A DNA stretch of 41,265 nt. It comes from SBAX01 sp043806315 (GTDB taxonomy: Bacteria; Planctomycetota; Phycisphaerae; UBA1845). Shown here one piece after another: positions 1-10,731 of the stretch (the stretch's first letter is position 1; the number at the start of each line of letters is the position of its first letter). A model generated the notes under the pieces. That model worked only from the letters and a program-made list of their open reading frames with translations, did no database searches and had not been told where the DNA came from. A program made the translations under genes and the position numbers. The DNA lies in assembly GCA_043806315.1 (NCBI GenBank), contig JAZDHF010000019.1, forward strand, positions 1 to 41,265, written 5' to 3'.

Positions 1-400
1 GAACTTGATGACCCCCAAGACCACGAGACTCGCCGCTGGCGAAGCCTAAACCGTCATCCATGAACGCCACGGAAACCTAACCGGGAGGCTGTGAATGAAA
101 TCTGCAAAAAGGCCCTTGCGAACCCAGAGAACATCTCTCCCCCGCTGGGGGAGAGGGGTATTAGAAGCCCAAGCGGGAGAGGGGTTCTAGGATGCACTGT
201 TCGTGGGCGCCGCCGCGGCGTCGGCCATCGGGCAGTCGAGCGGCCACGGCGTTCTGCCGATGGACAAGGATACCAGGGCGGCGTGGGGATTGTCGATTCC
301 TTCGAGCCCTTCGAGGCTCAGGACAAGTTTCGATTCCTTCGAGGCTCAGGACGAGTTTCGATTGCCGATTTGCGATTGATGCCTAAAAGGGACAAGCCTC
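1..400. repeat. Repeat-rich leader upstream of glgX
   Basis: I see no convincing gene here. Bases 1-90 could hold the last codons of an upstream gene, but the frame is undecidable. At 134-158 there is a hairpin of CTCTCCCCC/GGGGGAGAG type, followed at 170-199 by GAGAGGGGTTCTAG and GATGCACT. The same string recurs around 23180-23558, where it is interrupted by a MITE-like element. At 309-335 and 336-363 a unit of about 27 bp beginning CTTCGAGGCTCAGGAC is tandemly duplicated with one or two changes. A short ORF across this stretch only translates the repeats. Confidence 0.6.
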
Positions 401-2587
401 ATGTCGATCGAATCCCGGCGCGCCGGTAGACCGTCGAAAGTCTCTATGAGTTCTGCGGCTAACCGAGTCAGGGCGACGCGCCTTCAACCCGGTCGGTCCG
501 AGCCCCTGGGTGCGACCTGGGACGGGATGGGGGTCAACTTCGCCATCTCTTCGGAGAACGCGACGGCCGTCGAGGTTTGTCTTTTCGACGGCCCCACGGA
601 CGGCGCGGCTTCGGCGACGACGCCCTTGACCTCACGGACGAACGGCGTTTGGCATGGGTATCTTCCTCGAATCCAGGCCGGACAACTCTATGGGTATCGG
701 GTCCACGGGCCTTATGCGCCGCACGAAGGCCAGCGCTTCAACCCGGCCAAGCTCCTTCTCGACCCCTACGCCCGGGCCATCAGCGGCCCGATCATTTGGA
801 ACGACACCCTGCACGGATACGCCCGCGGCGACTCACTTGAGGATCGACAACCCGACTCACGCGATAGCGCGGCTTTCGTTCCGAAGTGCGTAGTCCTCGA
901 CCCGACGTTCGACTGGAGAGACGATCGGCCCCCGCGAACTCCCTGGGACCGCACGGTCATCTACGAGTGTCACGTGAAGGGGCTGACGATCCGCCATCCC
1001 GACGTTTCGCATCACCTTCGGGGCACGTATCTCGGCTTGGCCTCGAAGGCGGTCGTGGACCACTTGCTCCGGCTCGGGGTAACGGCGGTGGAACTTTTGC
1101 CCGTGCATCACGCCGCTGCGGAAGGCCGGCTGGCGGAACAGGGTCTGACGAATTATTGGGGATACAATACGATCGGCTTCTTTGCCCCCGATGCACGGTT
1201 CGCGACGGGCGGACTGGGGCGGCAAGCGGATGAGTTCAAGACGATGGTCCAGACGCTGCACGGCGCCGGTCTCGAAGTGATCCTCGACGTCGTGTATAAT
1301 CACACCGCCGAGGGCGATCATCTGGGGCCGACGCTGTGCTTTCGCGGGATCGACAACGCCGCCTATTACCACCTGGACCCCGGCGATCGGCGGCGATATC
1401 TGAACTACAGCGGTTGCGGAAACAGCTTGAATATGACTCATCCGAGAACCGTTCAACTCGTCCTCGACAGCCTGCGGTATTGGGTGCGGGAGATGCACGT
1501 CGACGGGTTTCGGTTCGATCTCGCCACTACGCTGGGCCGCAAGGCGAACGGGGTCGATTTCGACGTGAGTTTTTTCTCGACATTGCAAGAGGATCCCCTG
1601 TTGTCGCAGGTGAAGCTCATCGCCGAGCCTTGGGACGTGGGGGAGGGCGGGTATCAGCTTGGCCGCTTTCCGCCGGGCTGGGCGGAGTGGAACGACAAGT
1701 ACCGCGATACCGTCCGGCGGCTCTGGCGAGGCGATGCCGGGCAAATGGGCCTGTTTGCCTCGCGCGTCGCCGGCAGCAGCGATCTCTTCGATCGGCGGAA
1801 GCGCGGTCCTTGCGAGACCGTGAACTTCGTCACGTCGCACGATGGGTTCACCCTTCACGATCTGGTCCGTTACCAGTGCAAACACAACCAGTCCAATCGA
1901 GAGGAAGACCGCGACGGGACGGATGAGAACTTCAGTCGCAATTGGGGCGTTGAAGGTCCGACGGACGATTCAGAAGTGACCCAGCGGCGCGAGCGAACGA
2001 AACGCAACCTACTGGCCACTCTTGCTTTGTCACAAGGCGTTCCGATGCTCGCGGCAGGGGATGAGATGGGGCGGACGCAACTCGGCAACAATAACGCCTA
2101 CTGCCACGACAATGAAATCTCCTGGGTTGACTGGCACCTGGATGAACCGCGTCGAGAACTCCTCGGCTTCGTCACTCAACTCATGGCCATCCGACGAAAA
2201 CACCCGCAATTTCGCCGCGTTCGATTTTTCGACGGATGCCCCATAGATGCCTCCGGATTGAAGGATGTCGCCTGGTTGCGCCCGGACGGCGGGGAAATGA
2301 CCGACACCGACTGGCATGATGACGAGCGCCACGCTCTCGGTCTGCTCCTGCACGGCTTTGACCGGGCGGAGACGGGCGCAGACGACCGCCGAGAGGCGCC
2401 CGAGACTGTCTTTCTTGCGTTCAACAGTGGTCCCGCGGCGTGTGAGTTTCGGCTCCCCGTCATTCCATGGCCTGGTCGTTGGACACAACTGCTTGATACT
2501 TCCGTGAGCGGAGGGGATATCGCCGTGGCCGACCCATTGCATATGTCCCCACAGTGTGTAGTCTTGCTGGCATTCGAGAGGGAATGA
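401..2587 (+). CDS. glgX: Glycogen debranching enzyme GlgX (isoamylase-type GH13)
   Basis: Hydrolyses alpha-1,6 branches of glycogen or limit dextrin in the cytoplasm. The 728-residue protein has the usual length. The N-terminal CBM48-like part carries the family string PLGATWDGMGVNFAISSENA. The GH13 barrel follows, with DVVYNH at 296-301, GFRFDLA with the nucleophile Asp373, AEPWDVG with the acid Glu409, and TSHDGF with Asp481. All three catalytic residues are present. I prefer the ATG at 401 because AAAAGGGA lies about 8 bases upstream; an internal ATG at 446 has no good Shine-Dalgarno and would also keep the whole enzyme. The stop overlaps the next start (ATGA), so glgX and glgB are probably translationally coupled. 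It heads a block of four alpha-glucan genes. Confidence 0.95.
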   Translation: MSIESRRAGRPSKVSMSSAANRVRATRLQPGRSEPLGATWDGMGVNFAISSENATAVEVCLFDGPTDGAASATTPLTSRTNGVWHGYLPRIQAGQLYGYRVHGPYAPHEGQRFNPAKLLLDPYARAISGPIIWNDTLHGYARGDSLEDRQPDSRDSAAFVPKCVVLDPTFDWRDDRPPRTPWDRTVIYECHVKGLTIRHPDVSHHLRGTYLGLASKAVVDHLLRLGVTAVELLPVHHAAAEGRLAEQGLTNYWGYNTIGFFAPDARFATGGLGRQADEFKTMVQTLHGAGLEVILDVVYNHTAEGDHLGPTLCFRGIDNAAYYHLDPGDRRRYLNYSGCGNSLNMTHPRTVQLVLDSLRYWVREMHVDGFRFDLATTLGRKANGVDFDVSFFSTLQEDPLLSQVKLIAEPWDVGEGGYQLGRFPPGWAEWNDKYRDTVRRLWRGDAGQMGLFASRVAGSSDLFDRRKRGPCETVNFVTSHDGFTLHDLVRYQCKHNQSNREEDRDGTDENFSRNWGVEGPTDDSEVTQRRERTKRNLLATLALSQGVPMLAAGDEMGRTQLGNNNAYCHDNEISWVDWHLDEPRRELLGFVTQLMAIRRKHPQFRRVRFFDGCPIDASGLKDVAWLRPDGGEMTDTDWHDDERHALGLLLHGFDRAETGADDRREAPETVFLAFNSGPAACEFRLPVIPWPGRWTQLLDTSVSGGDIAVADPLHMSPQCVVLLAFERE

Positions 2588-4821
2588 AGGACTCCTCACT
2601 TGACAACTTGCCTCTTCGCGGCGTGACGTCGCGGAAACTCGATCAGGCCGAGCTTCGGGCGATTGCCGCCGGGGATCACTCGCAGCCCCATGATCTCCTC
2701 GGTGCGCACCCTTTTGTGGTCAACGGGATCCCGGGAGTCATTGTCCGGGCGTACGACCCGAACGCGGTAGCGGCGGAATGCGTAGTGACCGAGCGTGACA
2801 CCGCGGCGATGGAAGCGTTGGGCGATGCCGGCATGTTCGCGGTCTTCCTTCCCCGTGTGGAGCTGCCGCTCGGTTACCGGATTCGCTTCCGTTTCGCCGG
2901 TGGAGCGACGTGGGAGCGGGACGATCCGTACCGGTTTCTTCCGACGCTGGGCGACACCGACCTGTATTTATTCAACGAAGGAACGCACCGCACGCTTTGG
3001 CGGCATTTCGGCGCCCATCCGCGGCGCATCGACGGCGTCAACGGCACCTCCTTCGCCGTATGGGCGCCCAATGCCCGGCGTGTGAGCGTGGTGGGGGAAT
3101 TCTGTGAATGGGACGGGCGTCTATTCCCCATGCGTCAAATGGGAAGCTCCGGTGTGTTCGAACTATTCATTCCCGGCGTCGGACCGGGAATGCTCTACAA
3201 ATATGAAATTAAGACGCAGGACGGTGATTTGCGTTTGAAGGCCGACCCTTTTGCATTCGCCGCCGAAGGCCCACCGGGAACCGCCTCCCGCGTCGTCGCA
3301 TCAACCTATGTGTGGAACGATGCGCCGTGGATGTCTGCACGGGCGACGTATGACCCCACTCGGGCGCCGATGTCCATCTACGAGGTGCATTTAGGCTCCT
3401 GGATGCGCGTCCCGGAGGAGAAGCGGCGTCCGCTCGGCTATCGGGAGATTGCGCCCAGGCTCGTTGAGCACGTCAAGCGGTTCGGCTTTACGCACATTGA
3501 GTTGCTTCCCGTCGCGGAGCATCCCTATGAGCGATCGTGGGGTTACCAGATCACGGGCTATTACGCGCCAACCGCGCGTTATGGAACGCCTGATGATTTT
3601 CGGTTTTTCGTGGACCTCTGTCACCGCAATGGAATAGGAGTCATTCTGGACTGGGTTCCCGCCCATTTCCCCAAGGATGACCATGCTTTGCGTTTGTTTG
3701 ACGGGACGGCTTTGTATGAGCATGGCGATCCGCGCCGCGGCGAGCACCCGGACTGGGGCACGTTGATCTTCAACTACGGGCGAAATGAGGTTCGCAGCTT
3801 CTTGATCGCTAACGCCCTTTATTGGCTGGATGAGTTTCACATTGACGGGCTTCGGGTGGATGCCGTGGCTTCCATGCTTTATCTGGACTACAGCCGCAAG
3901 GAAGGGGAATGGCTGCCCAACCGCTATGGCGGGCGAGAGGACACGGAGGCGGTTGAGTTTCTACGGTTGATGAATGAAGCGGTGCGAACTGAATACCCAG
4001 GCCGCTTTACGATCGCCGAGGAGTCTACGGCGTGGGCGGGGGTCACGCGCCCTGTGCGGGAGGGTGGATTGGGATTCGCCTTCAAGTGGAATATGGGGTG
4101 GATGCACGATACGCTGGGGTACTTCTCGAAAGACCCCATTTACAGGCGTCACCATCACAACGAGCTGACCTTTGCCATGCTCTACGAGCATACCGAGCGG
4201 TTCATCATGCCGGTGTCGCACGATGAGGTTGTGCATGGCAAACGGTCGTTGTTGGAGAAGATGCCGGGGGATGAATGGCAGAAATTCGCCAATCTGCGGT
4301 TGTTGCTCGCCTACCAGTTCACCCGGCCGGGAAAGAAGTTGTTGTTCATGGGCACGGAGCTGGCCCCGCTCAGTGAGTGGAATCATGAGGTGAGTTTGGA
4401 TTGGCATCTTGGAGGCGAACCCTACCGCGCCGGGCTGGCTCGCTTCCTGGAAGAGCTGGGGCGTTTCTACCGGGGTACGCCCTGTTTATGGCAGGCCGAC
4501 CCTGATTGGGGTTCATTCGCGTGGATCGATTGCGAGGATCGGGAGAACTCCGTCGTGTCGTACGTGCGTCGCTGCGACGAAGGGCTTGTGATCGTTGTTC
4601 TGAATCTCACTCCTGCGCCCAGATATGAATACCGGATCGGCGCTCCCTCGATGGGCTCGTATGAACAGGTTCTTTGCACGGATGAGGGAAAGTATGGAGG
4701 AAGCGGCTTTGCAACGATTCCAAGCCTTCAGGCCGAGCCGACGCCGCTTCACGGTTACCCCCAGTCGCTGACGCTGCGTCTTCCGCCCCTTGGGGCCTTG
4801 ATCTTGACTCCCCAACGATAG
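2584..4821 (+). CDS. glgB: 1,4-alpha-glucan branching enzyme GlgB
   Basis: Makes alpha-1,6 branches in glycogen. About 745 residues, normal for the long GlgB class with an N1 domain, a CBM48 and a GH13 barrel. The frame stays open upstream to an ATG at 2554, but the ATG at 2584 fits better: it forms an ATGA overlap with the glgX stop and has GAGAGGGA directly before it. Visible motifs are DWVPAHFPKDD, GLRVDAVASML with nucleophile Asp426, AEES with the acid at Glu479, and VSHDEVVHGKRS with Asp547. The C-terminal beta domain is complete. Only two bases separate its stop from malQ, so the two are almost certainly co-transcribed. Confidence 0.96.
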   Translation: MKDSSLDNLPLRGVTSRKLDQAELRAIAAGDHSQPHDLLGAHPFVVNGIPGVIVRAYDPNAVAAECVVTERDTAAMEALGDAGMFAVFLPRVELPLGYRIRFRFAGGATWERDDPYRFLPTLGDTDLYLFNEGTHRTLWRHFGAHPRRIDGVNGTSFAVWAPNARRVSVVGEFCEWDGRLFPMRQMGSSGVFELFIPGVGPGMLYKYEIKTQDGDLRLKADPFAFAAEGPPGTASRVVASTYVWNDAPWMSARATYDPTRAPMSIYEVHLGSWMRVPEEKRRPLGYREIAPRLVEHVKRFGFTHIELLPVAEHPYERSWGYQITGYYAPTARYGTPDDFRFFVDLCHRNGIGVILDWVPAHFPKDDHALRLFDGTALYEHGDPRRGEHPDWGTLIFNYGRNEVRSFLIANALYWLDEFHIDGLRVDAVASMLYLDYSRKEGEWLPNRYGGREDTEAVEFLRLMNEAVRTEYPGRFTIAEESTAWAGVTRPVREGGLGFAFKWNMGWMHDTLGYFSKDPIYRRHHHNELTFAMLYEHTERFIMPVSHDEVVHGKRSLLEKMPGDEWQKFANLRLLLAYQFTRPGKKLLFMGTELAPLSEWNHEVSLDWHLGGEPYRAGLARFLEELGRFYRGTPCLWQADPDWGSFAWIDCEDRENSVVSYVRRCDEGLVIVVLNLTPAPRYEYRIGAPSMGSYEQVLCTDEGKYGGSGFATIPSLQAEPTPLHGYPQSLTLRLPPLGALILTPQR

Positions 4822-4823
4822 TT

Positions 4824-7004
4824 ATGTCCGACCGACCCATTCTAGCGGCGCTGGCGAAGCGGGTTGGGATCCTGCCGGAATATGTCAGCCATGATGGAAG
4901 GGAGCGTCGGATCACAACTGACGCGACCCGCGTTGCTCTTTTGGCGGCCATGGAAATGGATGCTTCTACTGAGGCCTCCGCCGCCGCTGCACTGGACGTG
5001 CTGGAGAGCGCGGAGCGCGGACAACTGACCGATCCAGTGCAGGTTACCCAAACCATCGGCGGCGAGCCTTTGACGGTTCCCATTCGCGTGGTGACTGAGG
5101 GGCCTGCGTCCGTCGATTGGTTTCTCGAACTGCATACCGAACAAGGCGAGGTCCATTGCGCCGAAGGAAGGATGATGCTGGACGGCGGCGCGCGTACGAC
5201 TGCAATACCAGTGCCAACAAACCCGGCGCCGGGACACCATCGTGTGCGCATCACAGTCCGGGCCAACGGTCGAGAAAGGACCGGTCAACAGTCGCTGATC
5301 GTGACTCCGCGGACTTGCTTAACCTCGACCGAGAAACTCGGCGACCGTCGTCTGTATGGGATCTGGGCCAACCTGTACTCGGTCCGAAGTGCGAAAACGT
5401 GGGGAATCGGCGACCTGGATCATCTGAACGATCTCATTGCGTGGGCGTCAGAAATCGGCGCGGCCTTCATCGGCGTCAACCCGCTTCACGCCACGCGCAA
5501 CTGCGGCCCGGACATTAGTCCCTATCGCCCGCTGAGTCGGTTATACCGCAATACGGCTTACCTCGACATTTCCGGTTTTCGGGAGCATATGGACTACCCC
5601 GGAGCTTTCCGGCGTATCGGGTCCGGTGAGTCCGTGGCCGAGTTTGAGCGACTGCGTTCCTCATCGCACGTCGACTACCAGCGGGTCAACCGAATCAAGC
5701 AGGAGATTTTCGAGCCGTTTCACAACGAATTTGTCCGAAACGACCGCGATCAGGACACTGGCCGTGGGCGGGCGTATGCGGAGTATCTGCGTCAAGAGGG
5801 CAATGCACTCACCGATTTCGCGACCTTCCTGGTGCTCGATGAGCACTTTCGTTCGACGCAAGGCGCGGTCCATTGGCGCGAATCGCCGGGGGAATTCAGA
5901 GACCCGCGATCACCAGAGGTCGAGCGATTCCGCCGCGATCACGAAAGGGAAATCGACTTCCACCGTTTTCTCCAGTTTGAGTTGGATCGACAACTCGCGG
6001 TTGCGGCAGAGCGCGCCCGAAGCGGGGGTATGTCCATCGGCCTTTACCAGGATTTGGCCATCGGCACCGCTCCCGACGGCAGCGACCCGTGGGCCTTTCC
6101 GGGGCTCTTTGTGGCGGGAGCGAGCATCGGGGCGCCGCCCGACGATCTGGGGCCGGACGGTCAGAACTGGGGTCTGCCGCCGATCAACCCGCTTCGTCTT
6201 CGCGCCAGTGGGTATGAATACTGGATTCGCCTGCTGCGCAGCGCCTTTGCCCATGCCGGCGCATTGCGAATCGACCACGTCATGGGCCTGTTGCGCCAGT
6301 TCTGGATTCCCGCGGGCTGTTCAGGTTCCGCCGGCGCGTATGTCGGTTTTCCCGCTGATGACCTCTTCGGTATTCTTGCCCTGGAGAGTCGACGGCAGAA
6401 TGCACTGGTGATCGGCGAGGACCTCGGTACGGTACCGCCCGGCTTTGCCGAGATGCTCGAACGGTGGGGCGTTCTTTCGACCCAAGTGCTCTATTTTGAG
6501 CGCGATTATCACGGTGAGTTCCTGCCGCCCGGCCACTACTCCAAACGAGCGATGGTGACGGTGAACACGCACGACCTGCCGCCGCTGGCGGGCTGGTGGG
6601 AGGGCCGTGATCTTGCGCTGCGACGTGACATCAACCAGCTTTCCGATGACGAACAATTCGCCGCCGCTCAAGCTCATCGATCGCACGAGCGTGACGCTCT
6701 CTCGCGCGCGCTGCGTCGTGAGGGGCTTCTGGACGAAGGCGAGGCCGCGAGTCATGCCGACCGCTGCGCCGCCGTCCACGCCTTCATCGCCCGGACGCCG
6801 GCGCCGCTGGTCGCCGTGTCCCTGGATGATCTTGCCGGCGAAACCGAGCCGGTCAATCTTCCCGGCATCGATCCGACGCGCTACCCAAACTGGTCGCGGC
6901 GGATGGGTATGCCGTTGGAGGACATCTTTCGTTCACCAACGGCGACCCGCACCGTCTCCGCGGTCCGATCGGAACGGGACGGCCCGCAGACAGGACCGAT
7001 GTAG
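4824..7004 (+). CDS. malQ: 4-alpha-glucanotransferase (amylomaltase, GH77)
   Basis: Transfers maltodextrin segments between glucan chains, feeding short oligosaccharides back to a length that phosphorylase can use. 726 residues, with an N-terminal beta-rich extension as in the longer bacterial MalQ group. The GH77 core starts near YGIWANLYSVRSAKTWGIGD. Catalytic motifs are LRIDHVMGL (nucleophile Asp484), IGEDLGTVP (Glu532) and NTHDLPP (Asp584). The substrate-loop string NPLHATRNCGPDISPYRP is also family-typical. It starts two bases after the glgB stop without a strong Shine-Dalgarno of its own, which suggests coupling. Confidence 0.95.
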   Translation: MSDRPILAALAKRVGILPEYVSHDGRERRITTDATRVALLAAMEMDASTEASAAAALDVLESAERGQLTDPVQVTQTIGGEPLTVPIRVVTEGPASVDWFLELHTEQGEVHCAEGRMMLDGGARTTAIPVPTNPAPGHHRVRITVRANGRERTGQQSLIVTPRTCLTSTEKLGDRRLYGIWANLYSVRSAKTWGIGDLDHLNDLIAWASEIGAAFIGVNPLHATRNCGPDISPYRPLSRLYRNTAYLDISGFREHMDYPGAFRRIGSGESVAEFERLRSSSHVDYQRVNRIKQEIFEPFHNEFVRNDRDQDTGRGRAYAEYLRQEGNALTDFATFLVLDEHFRSTQGAVHWRESPGEFRDPRSPEVERFRRDHEREIDFHRFLQFELDRQLAVAAERARSGGMSIGLYQDLAIGTAPDGSDPWAFPGLFVAGASIGAPPDDLGPDGQNWGLPPINPLRLRASGYEYWIRLLRSAFAHAGALRIDHVMGLLRQFWIPAGCSGSAGAYVGFPADDLFGILALESRRQNALVIGEDLGTVPPGFAEMLERWGVLSTQVLYFERDYHGEFLPPGHYSKRAMVTVNTHDLPPLAGWWEGRDLALRRDINQLSDDEQFAAAQAHRSHERDALSRALRREGLLDEGEAASHADRCAAVHAFIARTPAPLVAVSLDDLAGETEPVNLPGIDPTRYPNWSRRMGMPLEDIFRSPTATRTVSAVRSERDGPQTGPM

Positions 7005-7070
7005 CTCGGAGGCGATCGTGACGGTTCGGACGACCATGATTATCGGGTGCACCCAACGTCCGCGATGGCT

Positions 7071-7129
7071 CCTGAGCCGCCCCATTCATGGGGGGGGTAA
7101 GCCCCAAGGCATGAATGCCGCGGATCAGG
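7071..7129. repeat. Palindromic dispersed repeat (CATTCATG family)
   Basis: Two 20-base arms, 7071-7090 and 7110-7129, are inverted copies matching at about 17 of 20 positions and both end in CATTCATG. The loop is G/C-rich. A second copy of the same type sits at 36511-36570. It lies in the malQ-glgP gap and is not followed by a T-run, so I read it as a dispersed repeat, not a terminator. Confidence 0.65.
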
Positions 7130-7191
7130 CTGGACGGTTAACGAACCCCTCCGAATCCGTTCGATAGACAGGAGTACGTAGAGCGGGCAGG

Positions 7192-8886
<1,695 letters not shown>

Positions 8887-8914
8887 CCTCCCCTGAGCTG
8901 CGGACGGAATGAAA

Positions 8915-8930
8915 TCCCGGCGCGCCGGGA
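8915..8930. repeat. Perfect 16-bp palindrome between convergent genes
   Basis: TCCCGGCGCGCCGGGA is a perfect palindrome lying between the convergent stops of glgP and the DUF2330 gene. It has no T-run, so it would be a poor intrinsic terminator. A related GGCGCGCCGG string occurs near the glgX start. Confidence 0.45.
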
Positions 8931-8979
8931 CTCGCCCGGGCACGGCTACCGTAAACACCTACTCGGTACCGAGGACGGA

Positions 8980-10146
8980 TCACCGCTTATGCCCCAAAGT
9001 GCGAAAGGCAATGCGGGCCGCTCCCAACATCAGCGCCAGCGCGAATATCTGACCAAATGCAACTGCCGCGTGTTGCGCCGACACCACGACGTCGAACGTG
9101 GAGTCCACCTCCAAGTCGGACTCCGCCGCCTGAAAGTCGAAGTCCCGGTCCAGCCGCTCACGCGAGATGATGGACCGCATCCGCGTCAAGAAGGGCAGAT
9201 CGGAAGTGCCGGGCGGAGCGCCCGGCCAGTCGGCGACATTCCAGAGCGGCCGGTTTTGCGTGGAACCGGCAAATTCCGTAATCAGCGCCAGCCCGCTGTG
9301 GGACTCGATGGTTTGGTGGAACAGCGTCTCGTAATTCGTCAGACTTGGGTTTGTAGCGTCGAACTCCAAGGCACTTGCCGAAATGAGCGCGTTTGGAACG
9401 TTCTGTCCTTCCATCCGATGGTCTGCGAGAACATAGATGACCACTTCCGTCTCCTGTGCCGCAGAAATCCGTGAGATGGCCATTGGGTAGTACCATTTCG
9501 TGGTCTGACACGAGAACTGGAGGGGCGGGATTTCGACCTCGCCTTCATCTCCCGGCGTCTTCGGCTCCTGGACCTTGACCGCCAGGAAGTGCGACTCTTG
9601 TTGGATGTACTTGTCAAGAATTGGGGCGGCGTCCACGCCTACCTCAAAGCCGTTTTCGCTCAACCAGGCTAGGAGTGCGTCGCCTCCATTACTGGTTAAC
9701 GCCGCCCACTCGAACACGCCGGCAGTACCCCGCGACTCCACCTGAACCAGGCCGCCGACATCCCTCGCCACCATGCCGGATCCACAAGAGCATCCTCCGC
9801 CGCCCACAAACTGAACGATGGAGAAGCTTGGAGCGGTCTCCGCGTCGAGCGACTCAAACAGGGCGTCGGTCTCGTGTGCCACCACATCGGTTGGCGTATT
9901 TGGCACCGGGATCACCCATGCAAAGTCGCTGGGCGTCCCCGCATATCGGCTGCGCAAGACGTATGTTGCCCGGGGAAGTTGCGAGTCTGGCGGGAGCCCT
10001 TGTAGAACCAAGACCACCTCCTGCCGCGTCTGGGCGAGATCGAGGGACGCGGTCTGCAGGCTCAAGAAGCCGCCGTCGCCCCGCGCGGCGGCAGCTATCC
10101 GAAGAAAGGCAATCAACAGCACACTGAAAGACATAACGCGATTCAC
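8980..10146 (-). CDS. DUF2330 secreted/membrane protein
   Basis: 388 residues, function unknown. A signal peptide is visible at residues 1-24 (VMSFSVLLIAFLRIAAAARG), and the mature protein would begin near the conserved GGFLSLQTASLDLAQTRQEVVL. This start, together with the FAWVIPVPN string and a Cys/Gly-rich GGGGCSCGSG patch, is typical of DUF2330. A C-terminal hydrophobic helix (AVAFGQIFALALMLGAARIAF) would anchor it, giving a large outward-facing domain. The start is GTG at 10146: AAGGAG lies 8 bases upstream, which favours it over the ATG four codons later. It stands alone, convergent with glgP. Confidence 0.85.
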   Translation of the reverse strand: MNRVMSFSVLLIAFLRIAAAARGDGGFLSLQTASLDLAQTRQEVVLVLQGLPPDSQLPRATYVLRSRYAGTPSDFAWVIPVPNTPTDVVAHETDALFESLDAETAPSFSIVQFVGGGGCSCGSGMVARDVGGLVQVESRGTAGVFEWAALTSNGGDALLAWLSENGFEVGVDAAPILDKYIQQESHFLAVKVQEPKTPGDEGEVEIPPLQFSCQTTKWYYPMAISRISAAQETEVVIYVLADHRMEGQNVPNALISASALEFDATNPSLTNYETLFHQTIESHSGLALITEFAGSTQNRPLWNVADWPGAPPGTSDLPFLTRMRSIISRERLDRDFDFQAAESDLEVDSTFDVVVSAQHAAVAFGQIFALALMLGAARIAFRTLGHKR

Positions 10147-10505
10147 GGATGTTTCTCCTTGTTAATTCATTCAGTGACGGCGCACACGCACACTCATTCG
10201 GGCAGCTAATCAAACACCTATGTGCCCGCAGGCTCGGTTTGAGTCCCAATCAAAGCAAGCTGCTCACTCGTCGCCACACAAACACAGAATCCGACGGTGA
10301 CCGGTCGCCGACCTTCATTGTGACTTTCATTGGGGTGCAAATGTACCCTGTCTCCGCAAAAACGCAAGCGGTTTGTGGTGAGTTTTTGCGCTTCGGGTAT
10401 GGGGTCCGTCCGTTTGATTCCCCGTGGCCGTGGAGCCTATTCTAAGGACGTTGCAACTCCTTGATTTCCCGGAGGTCGCGCGAGTCCGGGCTCTGATATT
10501 GCGAG
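10147..10505. other. Non-coding stretch upstream of the DUF2330 gene
   Basis: Apart from the Shine-Dalgarno of the DUF2330 gene at its left end, I see no gene, RNA or clear promoter. The right part merges into the 120-bp-period repeats that follow. Short ORFs in this stretch lack family-like sequence. Confidence 0.4.
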
Positions 10506-10725
10506 ACGCTCGGACTGTCCGCTCCCTCACGGTCGCGGCTCGGATCGACCCCGCGCTCGCGCTTTGGGCTCGGATCTGCGCCACCCGCGAGGGGTGGCAC
10601 TACCGTGTCGGGTCGCTTGCGCTCCACGCTCGGATTGTCCGCTCCCTTGCGGTCGCGGGTCGGATTGACCCCGCGCTCGCGCTTGGGGTTCGGATTTGCG
10701 CCACCCACGAGGGGTGGCGCTACGC
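10506..10725. repeat. Two repeat units with an exact 120-bp period
   Basis: Units of about 100 bp at 10506-10605 and 10626-10725 start with ACGCTCGGA and end with GAGGGGTGGC plus CAC or CGC. They share GTCCGCTCCC, GGTCGCGG and GACCCCGCGCTCGCGCTT. Parts of the unit recur at 16430-16441, 19801-19825, 23599-23625 and 28086-28113, so this is a dispersed family locally duplicated once. A 127-residue ORF running through it is only the repeat translated. Confidence 0.75.
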
Positions 10726-10731
10726 CGATCG

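Noticed and set aside
10506..10725. Regular 120-bp spacing as a CRISPR-like array
   Set aside because: Only two units, about 100 bp each and internally related to dispersed repeats elsewhere; there are no short direct repeats with unique spacers and no cas genes.
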